A stretch of 64,000 bases of DNA from Camarhynchus parvulus. Taxonomy: Eukaryota; Chordata; Aves; Passeriformes; Thraupidae. Under the pieces are notes generated by a model, which searched no databases, was not told the origin of the DNA, and was given only the letters and a program-made list of their open reading frames with translations. The stretch is from contig NC_044571.1 in NCBI RefSeq assembly GCF_901933205.1, positions 14,759,235 to 14,823,234 of the forward strand, in the 5' to 3' direction. A program made the translations under genes and the position numbers. The first letter of the stretch is position 1, and each line of letters starts with the position of its first letter. This document shows positions 54,526-64,000 of this stretch, piece by piece.

Positions 54526-55560
54526 TGTCATGGGTTGACACTGGCCAGCTGCCAGGCACCCACCAAAGCAGCTCACTCACTCTGCTCTGCAGCTGGACAG
54601 AGGAGAGAAAATAGAACAAAGGGTTCATGAGCTGAGGTAAGGACCAGGAGAGATCACTCATCAAATATCATCTAGGACTCAACAGGCTCAACTTAGAGAT
54701 ATGAAGATAATTTATTGCTAACAAAATCAGAGTGGGTTAATGAGAAGTAAAGCAAACCCTTAAAAACACCTTTCCCCCACCCCTCCTTCCTTTCAGCTCC
54801 ACTCCTACTCCAGCAGTGCAGGGCGACAGGGAATGGGGATTGTGATCTGTTCATCTCCTGTGGCTTCTCCCTCTGCTCAGGGAGAGGAGTCATTCCCCTG
54901 CTCCACCCTGGGGTCCCTCCCATGACAGACAGCTGTCCATGAACTTCTCCAGCATGAATCCCTCTCATGGACACCAACCCCCCTCAAACTGCTCTGGTGT
55001 GGGCCACTCTTCCACGGGGTGCAGCCCTCCAAGGACATGGCTGCTCCAGCATGGGAGCAGGGTCCTTCTCTCCACAGGTCTCCCACAGGGTCACAGCCTC
55101 CTCTCAGGCATCTCCTGCTCTGGTGTGGGGCTCCCCCACGGGCTCTGGGTGGATCTCTGCATCCCTGTGATCCTCCATGGGCTGCAGGGGCACAGCTGCT
55201 GCACCATGGGCTGCACCAGGGGCTGCAGGGGAATCTCTGCTCAGCACTCAGAGCCCCTCCTGCCCCTCCTTCACTGACCTTGTGTCTGCAGAGTTGCTAC
55301 TCTCACATGCTCTCACCCTGCTCTTCTCTGGCCAAAAATTACAACTGCGCCACAACTTTTGTTTTGATTTCTTAAATATGTTATCACAGAGATGTTCCCA
55401 CCATCTCTAATTGGCCCAGCCTTGGCCAGCAGCCCGTCCATCTTTGGACCCAGCAGGGATTGGCTCTGCTAGACAGAGTGGAAGCCTCCAGCAGCTTCTC
55501 ACAGCCATTTCTGTGGCCTTCCTGCTACCAGGTAAGCCAGGCTAATGCAAACCCAATACA
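54526..55560 (-). mobile_element. Solo LTR, ERVL-like, with perfect 5-bp target duplication
   Basis: 1,035 bp. The plus strand begins TGTCATGGGTTGACACTGGC and ends GCAAACCCAATACA, ends I associate with a long bird LTR. Directly flanked by GTAGA at 54521-54525 and 55561-55565; 5-bp duplications are typical of ERVL. On the minus strand AATAAA is present at about 54710. The middle holds degenerate CTGCTCCAGCATGGG-type repeats, which give 112- and 118-codon frames that are not genes. No internal viral region remains, so it formed by recombination between two LTRs. Confidence 0.92.
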
Positions 55561-55839
55561 GTAGATCAACTCATGAAGTGCAGGAGGATAGTGCAAGTGG
55601 GATGAACTCATAGAAAACGAGATGTGGAAGGTGGGGCTGAGAGGCAGAAGACAGCCTAAGTTACGTTTCTGCTTTGAGAAACAGGTCAGGGAGAAGATTT
55701 ATTTCAGGTAAGGCAGATTAAATATCCTTATAAGGCAGATGAAATATTCTTATAAGCAGCTGGGAGAAGTCTCATGATCACTGGCCTTTTTTCTCATGGG
55801 GGCCTTCAGCTTTCCAGTTGTCTCCTGGAAATACACTCC

Positions 55840-56700
55840 AGCAGAGAGGAAAGAGTCCAGGAGGTTCCTGGAGTGTGTGGAAGATTGCCTGACACAGCTG
55901 GTGAGTGAGCTGCCAGGGGAGGTGCCCTGATGGACCTGCTGTTTGTGGACAGAGGACTCGTGGGTGATGTGATGGTTGGAGGGTGTCTTGGGCAAAGCCA
56001 TCATGAAACATTAAAACTTTTTGACTCTTGGAGACATAAGGAGGGGGGTCAGCAGAACTGCCACCTTTGACTTTGAGAGGACAGCTGGTCACAACTGGTA
56101 TTCCCTAGGGCTCAGTTATGGAGCCAGTCCTGTTCAGCAGAATTTGCTGACGACGTCAAGCTGGGTGGGAGTGTTGATCTGTGGGACGGTAAAAAGGCTC
56201 TGCAGAGGGATGTGGACAGGTTGGATTGATGGGCTGAGGCCAGCTGTATGAGGTTCAGTAAGGGGAACTGCCAGGTCCTTCACCTGGGTCACAACAACCC
56301 AAAGCAACACTCCAGACTTGGAGAAAAATGGATGTTCAGTGAAAAAAGCTGTTCAGTGTAACAGGGTCAGCCTGGGGGTGTTGGTCAACAGTGGCTGAAA
56401 ATGAACCAGCAGGCATCCAGGGGGCCAGGAAAGGCAATGGCACCTGGCCTGGATCAGCAACAGTGTGGCAGCAGGACCAGGGCAGGGATTGCCCCCTGTA
56501 CTCAGCACTGGTGAGGCCACACCTCAAATCCTGTGTTGAGTTTTGGGCCCCTCACTACAGGAAGGACATTGAGGGGCTGAAGTGAGTCCAGGAAGGGCAA
56601 TGTACACTGTTTGGTGGTGAACTTAGCAGTGCTGGGTTAAAGATTGGACTTAGTGATCCTGTCTTTTCCAAATTAAACAATTCTATGATTCTGTGATTCT
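55840..56700 (+). mobile_element. CR1 LINE with internal deletion
   Basis: The first part (55840-56095) matches the CR1 polymerase-frame region (segments such as TGACACAGCTGGTGAGTGAG and ATGGACCTGCTGTTTGTGGA). From about 56145 (TTTGCTGACGACGTCAAGCT) it resumes far downstream, at the reverse-transcriptase Asp-Asp motif region, then runs to the 3' tail ATTCTATGATTCTGTGATTC ending at 56700. The missing middle and many broken frames make it non-functional. Confidence 0.9.
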
Positions 56701-59400
56701 GAAATCCCTGCTGCCATACCACTTCTTTCTTCCCAAATTTTTGAACAGATAGTGCAGCAGGTTCACCTGAGCAGGTCCAGCAGGTTGGTGACAGAACCAT
56801 GTGCTGGACTGAACCACGAGAGAGGAACACTTAGAGGAGGCCAAAGACTTGAGGACAAATCTTAAGGCCCTTTGGATCATTATTGTTACTGAACTTAGGA
56901 AAACCATCTTTCTCCTTGCTTCCCCCCAACAGTGCTTGTGTGTGCTGAGGTGCTGATTTGGAGATGCTGGTGAGCAATGGAGGAAACGGCAAGGTTTGAA
57001 TGAATAGGGCTCTGCTTCTCAGTGCTGCTGGTTGCTGACAAGCCTGACCCTGACCTGATGAATTACAATGACCCCTAGAATTACAAGGGTCGGGGCAATA
57101 TCCAGATTTGTGCTTTCCTCAGAAAGTGGGTAAAACCACAAATTCCTAAATGTCTTATTGCACAGACAGGTAGCAATGCACACAAACGCAAAATCAAATA
57201 AAACAAACAAAGTCCTCTGCCCTGTGAAGCACAGAGTGTCCTCCTTCTCCCTCTTTCCATGACAGACATGTGTCCCTGGGGCTGGGGTATGGTTTACCAG
57301 CCCTCTGGCCTTCACAGCGTTCTCGGTACTCGTTGCACGCTCCCTGCATGCACATCCATATGCTCATCCTCTGTTTTTATTGCTGAAGGTTATCGAGGGC
57401 AAATGAAGGCCTCCAATGCCACTTTCTATGGCCATTTTAGAGCTCACAGATAATCTCCTGTGAGGTCACCCACCTCTTCTAAATGTCATGCACGCATGTG
57501 ATCTGAAGGCCTTCACAGTCTGTCCTCATGCCTGAATGACATCCCAGTGACTCAGCCACTAACACCTCTGAATGAGGCCACCCCTTAATTCCCTGCTATG
57601 GCTGTTTCTCCAATAAAATGTTACTGAGCATCTTCACACTAAGAGCAAACAGGTGGGGCAGTGTGAGGGGTAAGAGCTCTGTGGAGATAAGGAAAATGAC
57701 ACTGGACGGCACCACATAGTTGAGAAAATTCATTTGACATCAAATTCATATAGCCATGACTCAAATGGGACGTGTGGGTTCTTCCCTTGCCTTTGAGGGG
57801 AGAGGAACATGCTCTGCCTATGCCACACATCCAGCCAGGCAGCTGAAATCAGTTGTTCCGACCTAAACCCAAAGGCCAGGTCAGCTGCAGGGGTAGGTGA
57901 AGCTCTGCTGCTGTGCACCATGAATTTACCACCAGCCTCCACCTGGAAAAGAGCCCCAGCAGATCAGGAGTTCTGGGGGACCCTGATTCAGAAGGACATG
58001 AGGTGGGAGGGACCACAGCCACCAAAACCCCTTCCTGCTGGGGTGGAAGCAGGCCAGGAAGGCTCCTCTCCTTCTCTCCTCTTCCCTTCAGCAAGACCCA
58101 GGCTCTGCTAGTCCCTCCTGGGATTGCACCCATCTGGCCTGCTGGGTTGAGGCTTCCTGCCCTGCTGTCCCTCAGGGAGCTCCTCACACCTGTGGGGGAA
58201 AAGCCCAGTGCCAGGATTTCTAGTCCTTTCCCACAAACTGGGGCTATCTCATCCCTCCATGAGCTTCTTTAGTGTGGCTGTGATTTCCTCTGTGAGGTCA
58301 TTCTGTCCTGCTGGAGCAGAAGTGAACCAGCGCATGGGGAAGTGATTTGCATTGCAGGATTTCAGGAAACACAATGTATGTCAATGTGGAGACACAATTC
58401 CTCCAGAATCTGTCTCGGTGTATCCCCGCAGTCTCACTGGTGTTGCATTGTCTGGCAAACCTTTACCAAGAGCAGCTTCCAGTTCTTCAAGGGGGTCTCT
58501 GTGCTGCACCTCTTTCAGCTTGGTGTGGTACAGCATGAATCAGGAGCATATGGCTGTTGTTAGTCTTGCTTGTTGTGTTTTTTTTGGCTTAGTGATATTT
58601 TGCACACCTTGTTCCTTCTCAAGAAAAGAGAGAAGAAAGTGACATCCAGAAATGCAAATTACTAATATCCAGAACAAGAAATATTTCTCCTCTACCAATC
58701 TAAAAAAGAAAATTACCTGTTTTATTCATCTTTATGACATGTAGGAGAAATAACAAGAAAAAACTAGCTCTGACATCAGTGATGGTGGAGTTCATTTCCA
58801 CACTACTGCATTCAGTTGTCAAAAATGCATTTTTATGGATCTATCTCAGCAGAAGTTCTCAAGTCATGACATCTCTGGGAAGCAGCTTTGTAAGGAGCAG
58901 TGATGTTGGGCACTGGCCTTCCAGTGGCTCTTCCTGTGAAGAGGGGCGGCGCTTTCAGGCAGACACTTTGCATGCCCTCTGTCCTGTACATTTTCAGCTT
59001 GCTGACATGCTTAGTAAATTTGGCAAACAGCAATTGTGATGCCTCCCAAGCATCACACACCAGCATGCATCCCAGGCTTTCTCCTATTTAAAGCTTTTGT
59101 TTTTCAGTAAAGCGCCTCTATTTAGAAAATCGTTTGTGTGAATCACCAAAGCCTGAGGACTTTGTGACTGAACACTTATTAGAAGCATAAGATCCTTAAG
59201 TGCAGCCCTCAGAGGGGTTCAAAATGCCATCTAATCCATCTCCTTGCCTCCAGGCAGATTTGTAAGGAATATATTTTTTACAGCACACTTTAGAGATTAT
59301 GCCATGCACGATGGCAACCTCACAACCTCTCTAGGCATATTGTCCTAGCCTTTTGTTATCTTTACTGTTAGAAACTCTTACCTAATTTAAAGCTGTTATT

Positions 59401-59451
59401 ATTGGCCTGCATAGATTGGCCTGCATATATATATATATATATAATATATAT
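59401..59451. repeat. (TA)n with duplicated flank
   Basis: ATTGGCCTGCATA occurs at 59401-59413, and nearly again at 59415-59427, leading into an AT dinucleotide run of about 27 bp. Confidence 0.85.
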
Positions 59452-62274
59452 CTGTGATATTACATGTTATGCCTCTACAGGAAACACACAACACTCAGTA
59501 CAGCAAGCAAATTGGAAAATTATGACAACCATATCAATTTCCCTCCCAGAGGTGAGAGAGCAAACCCTGTATTTCCCAATACATGATTGACCTACATGCA
59601 AGGGGGAACCTTGGTGTCTTGTGATTTTTCTAGGTCAGATGGCAAAAATAATGAGTCTTAAAGGAAAGTGAGCTGGTTCTTGCTGAACCCAAGCAAGAAG
59701 GCTCACACTCAGAAGAGCTAGTGGTTCCCAGTCCTGGGAGGCTCCACCTTCTCTAATGCCACTAGAGAACAGACCTAAACCAAAACAAGGAAAAAAAGGA
59801 AAAGGATAGATGACTCAAGTTTAAAAGTCAAACCCCAAACCACTTCACCATGCAGAAGGTGTAGCTCAGAACACATTTTTTTATCTTCCCAAGCAAGGAG
59901 CCCAAATGAGTGTGCAGTGATTGGTGTAATTAGAAATTATGCTGAAAAGAGTCAAGGCACCAAAGTTGGATTATACCTTCCCCAGTGATTCTCCTGGTTG
60001 GAATTTTTGGTCATGGTGAAATGAAAGGTAGGTATAAGAAATACTGATAGAGATCATTTCATGTCTGAATAGTCTTAGGAAGTTGAGATCAATAGCTGAG
60101 TTGAAGCTTTGCTGGAGCTACAGCTTCCCACCTATAGTTGTGTAGGGGATGTAGAAGGACTAAAGGTGTTTTGGGAAACCTGAACCCTTTTTTATTCCTA
60201 ATACAAATTTTCACCACTAATAACACACAAGAAAATCCTTTTCTCTTCCCTCCATCCATATTTTTTAAATGAGAAAGTAATTCTAATTTCCTGGCATACC
60301 ATTAGCACCCAACACATCAAACCCACCCAAAAGCATAAGCAGAATGAAGATGTCTATTTTCATCACTGAACACATAAGCTTTTAAAAATAACATGCTGAG
60401 GTGGGCCAAGGGGAGAAGAACTTACCCCCTATCCCTGCACATTCATCCCATAGTGATGCCTGCTTTTATGGCAGTGCAGGCTGCCACAGGAAGCCAAGGT
60501 GAAATAGTTGAAGGTTGAATAGCCTGGCTCCCCTTGGAGCTAGCATTTGTGACCTTTAGAAGACTGTCCAAACCAGAAGCTGGTAAATATTTGTTTCTAA
60601 GAGAAACCCAAAGAATTAAGAGCAAAAGGATTTATTGACTGCAGTGCCTTACAGTAGAGGCCTCATGGGAGGGCAGTTTCCAGCACCTTCTGAGCGTTTC
60701 AGAAGTGCCCCTTGCACTGTCCTGAGCAAATCCAACAGTTTGGTGTCACCTTGATAACAGAATCACAGCATTTTAGTAAGTAGGAAGGACACTGCCATGA
60801 GGATAAGTGGCCATTAGGATTGTTTAGCTGCCTGATGGGACCTTGGGTTCTAACTGCTCTTTCTGCCTTTGAAAGTGACCTGAACACTTTTGTTTCTGAT
60901 GCTTAGCTATGCCTATTTATCCTCTTGTCTTTTCAGTTGAGAATTTCAGTACATGGGAAACCACAAACAGCCTATAGGAACTGAGGTTCTCTGCAATGCT
61001 TTTTTTTCTCTGGATTTATGGCAATGTGTTGCAATTCTAGAAGCTGTAGAAATGCAGTATTTTCTCCAGTAACTCTTTTCTGAAAACAAGAGGAAGATCA
61101 GGAGAATGCCTGATCTGACTAGCAGGGGAAAAAAAAAGCAACCTTTTTTATGAATTATTTTTATTAATCATTTAATTAAACGTTTCCAGAAGTTGAAGCA
61201 GTAGGAAACAATATTGCTTCTGGAGTAACCCAGGTGAGATCAGCAAGGACACCCCCATAACACTGGTGCCTGAGGCCTCTGCTCCCTAAAGCATCAGTGC
61301 AGGCTGCAGAATGGGAACATCCTAGCAGAGATTATTGCTGCCCTTCCCCATCCTTACTCACTCCACACAAGCCACTGGCAATCTCTACACAGCAAGAATT
61401 AACCCATTAAAAATAAAGTGCTGTAGGTAGAAACTCACCAGACTCTCTTCCTTAGGAGATAAGGGGCTCAGCTGTGAAGGGTCCGATCTTTAAAATTACC
61501 TTTATTCTAGCAGGACCATTGGGAGTTGATTATACCCTGCATATCAGGTGAGAAAGACAGCATATAATTGAAATAATAATTGAAAAATTAAGATGAGACA
61601 ACCTCCCAACCTTCTCTGTGCTAAGAAAGTTATGTTTCTGCTTGTTCCAGAGTTGATGGCAAAATTTCTATTGGCTTTGAAGGAACCAAAACCAGTCTCT
61701 ATTTCCATATAACTCTGTAAACTTTGGACTGAAAAGCACTTATTCAACCACAAGGTTCATTTGAAGAAAATTGCAAAATATAGCTCCCAGCAGAAGATCT
61801 GTTAGATTTGTAAGAGTAATTTTATATCATCAGAGGCAAATAACCTGCTTGGGGAAAAAGAGACAGGTGACTTGTATGGCTTTCATATTCTGTTTCTACT
61901 TTGAACTTACAGCCTCCAAAACACAGTCAGGAGTAGTAGAAATATCAGGGTGTGCAGTTTGTGTGCACAGACTGTTTATTTTACATGTACAGCTGGTGTG
62001 TGTCAAAAGTGAGTGGATATGGCTATTTTAAGGTATGTCCTGAATTTGAGTGTTTTCTTCCCAGAAAGTGCAATCTTCAAACCCTGGAAATTATGTTATG
62101 GTGCTGATGCTGGGAAGTATGGGAGAATTTACCTAATACAATCCATTTTTTTAGAAGTTTTGACTTAGCTGCTGTAATGAAGTGCTATACCAGCAGTGCA
62201 CAGTATCTGCCTGCATAATGATGGGCTGAGAGTCTGCCTCCAGTCTAATTTGTGAAGATAATATTTTGACTTTT

Positions 62275-62338
62275 CTTTTGGGTTTTTTTTTGTTTTGTTT
62301 TGGTTTCGGTTTTTTTGTTGGTTTTTTTTTTTTTTTTG
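62275..62338. repeat. T/G low-complexity tract
   Basis: T-rich run with interspersed G, ending in about 15 consecutive T. The 69-codon Lys/Pro-rich minus-strand frame across it is an artefact. Confidence 0.85.
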
Positions 62339-64000
62339 CCAGGGCAGTAGGCATATTCATATGTTACTGTGAGCTAAATGAAGGTGCAGGCAGAGAGATT
62401 ATCTACTGCTCTACATATATAAACCTAATCACCTTTTGAAATCAGTTTTCTTTGGACCACATTTGTCATTTTCACAGTGCAAATTCAGGAGATTTTCTTT
62501 GTGGTAACTTGCTTGTTGGACCTTGGTTCAGCAAAGAGGAAGACTGGCAGAGGATGAAGGTAGGGAAGCCATAGTTACACCCTTTCAATGTGGTCAAGCT
62601 GGCCTAAATCACTGTATCGCTGTCCTTGAATGACCTCCAGAAAATATCAATTATGTCATTACTTGTAATTTTAAAAGAATTGAGGCATATACATTTACTT
62701 TTATTCTCTTCCTCCTTTCAATGCTAGGATATGGAATTGACACGATTTTGTGGTAGTTCCATTTAACCACATTTCTCACTGAACCTCAGCTCTCATTAGC
62801 ATCCTCCCCTTGGACATGGCTCTGTTGGGATCACAGGAGGTTGCTTGGCACCAGTGCTGCTTTCTTGAATGAAGGAGGAAGGTGCAACTTGTACTGGTTT
62901 TTTGTGTGTGAGGACTAAGAATTTTCTGGCATCCTGCTGAACTGTGTTCCCCGCCCTCACCCCCAAGGCCACTGGGAGGGGTTTTGCCAGCCCACCCCAC
63001 ATTCCTGGGGAGGGTGTGTGCTTTCCCCGGGGGCACTGCTGCAGTCCTGATTTACAATGTCAGACATTCTGCTGAGATTCTGCAGAGAGAAACCCCCGTG
63101 GTTCTGCTGAGAGATACCTCCTGCCCCGAAGAGATGGGCCACCTGCATGTCCAATGGGCAGGTGAGTCTTTGCAGTATTGAGAAGGAGTTTTGCTCTCAG
63201 ACATTTCAAAGCTTGTTTCCCCCTGAAGAGTTTCAGGTCCATCTGTCCTCTTCACCTGTTTTTTCTTCACTTGTCTATGGTTTCCTTTCTTGGGTGTGAC
63301 AGAAGAACTAACACAGAGCAATGATTTTCCCACTTCAGGCAAAATGCAAAGGTCCCCTGGGAACTCTGCTCTTGTACCAGGGAGATGCTGCTGCGCTGGT
63401 GCACACTGCTGGGGCTCAGGGCAGGAGTGGTCTCTCCCTTCAAGAGTCACTTATGTCAATCCTTATCCTAGACAGATGAGACCAAAATAAACTTGCTGAA
63501 TATAGAACAGCCTTTCAAGCTGTTTTGGACATACTGTGGGTTTTTTTCTGTGCAGGCAAGACATACTATGTGGGGGTTTTTTAGCACTTCCATGACGGAG
63601 TCAATATTTGCATTGTTCCTGTCATAAGAACTCCAAATTAAAATTAATAAAAGTGAGCTCATAACACATTAGTTCTTGGAGAGTGCCTTGGAGATGGGGT
63701 TTTTTGCTCACTGCTATCCACAGTTTATGTGCCTGCCCAGCTGGCATCCAGATCATACCAGGGAAAGAGGGGAGATGACTGAAATCCTGCATGGTCTGCA
63801 GGGACGCTGGCCTGGGGAAGAAAATTTGGTATATGCAATTTCTGTAGCTACCCTAGAAATTTCTTTCAGGAGTGGAATTTAGACACTAGGTCTGGTGTGG
63901 AGGGAGTTGTCTCTCCCTTTTTGATGAGCAGGGCCACCAGTACTTGGTGGCACTATGGATTGGCTCTGAGATCAGCCTGACAAGTGATCAGAGAGGCTTG

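Larger units (their letters stand above)
56701..64000. other. Non-coding distal region
   Basis: No exon, RNA gene or recognised transposon is supported. Chance frames of up to 132 codons occur, for example 57849-58272 in a GC-richer patch and 63052-63450 on the minus strand, without recognisable domains. KLHL34, expected downstream of SMPX from human synteny, is a single-exon gene with a long frame and is not here. Confidence 0.5.

Noticed and set aside
54939..55410. 112- and 118-codon frames near 55 kb
   Set aside because: They lie wholly within the solo LTR and arise from its degenerate GC-rich repeats.
58342..58642. Three overlapping plus-strand frames suggesting a decayed exon
   Set aside because: No frame is favoured, no splice sites fit, and none resembles a known protein.
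1..64000. CRISPR arrays, operons, tRNA or rRNA genes
   Set aside because: The repeats seen are microsatellites, LTRs and CR1; no spacer-repeat array or cloverleaf was recognised by eye, and the DNA is vertebrate.

Overview
This is vertebrate, almost certainly avian, DNA: AT-rich, intron- and repeat-dominated, with CR1 LINE fragments (one keeps the typical 3' tail ATTCTATGATTCTGTGATT) and several endogenous retrovirus LTRs of kinds I know from bird, especially songbird, genomes. No prokaryotic or operon-like organisation is present, and nearly all open reading frames in the window are chance frames in introns or repeats.

One protein-coding gene is supported: SMPX (small muscular protein X-linked, also called Chisel), on the + strand. 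Three coding exons at 11770-11808, 16697-16786 and 20385-20525 join in frame to an 89-residue protein, all with consensus splice sites. The 5' UTR part of the first coding exon begins at 11749. The last coding exon ends 13 nt after the stop at a perfect donor, so a UTR-only terminal exon must lie downstream. The best candidate is 50591 to about 51125, which ends in two overlapping AATAAA signals and implies a 30-kb last intron. The non-coding first exon and promoter were not identified. No neighbouring gene (MBTPS2 or KLHL34, expected from human synteny) is visible.

Layout: 1-11748 is upstream intergenic or intron 1 sequence with one CR1 scrap. 11749-20538 holds the SMPX coding exons, with a 158-bp uninterrupted (TTCC)n tract in intron 2. 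20539-50590 is the large presumed intron 4, carrying CR1 fragments, a complete miniature retroviral element with both LTRs and no genes (25637-26655), a solo LTR (27445-28030) and an LTR cluster (39551-41513). After the presumed SMPX end come a 1035-bp solo LTR with a perfect 5-bp target duplication (54526-55560), an internally deleted CR1 (about 55840-56700), and featureless DNA to 64000. Every LTR recognised is on the minus strand, antisense to SMPX.

I found no new biological system. The most unusual structures are the coding-less ERV with intact LTRs, primer-binding site, polypurine tract and target duplications, and the LTR-leader-LTR-leader arrangement near 40-41.5 kb.
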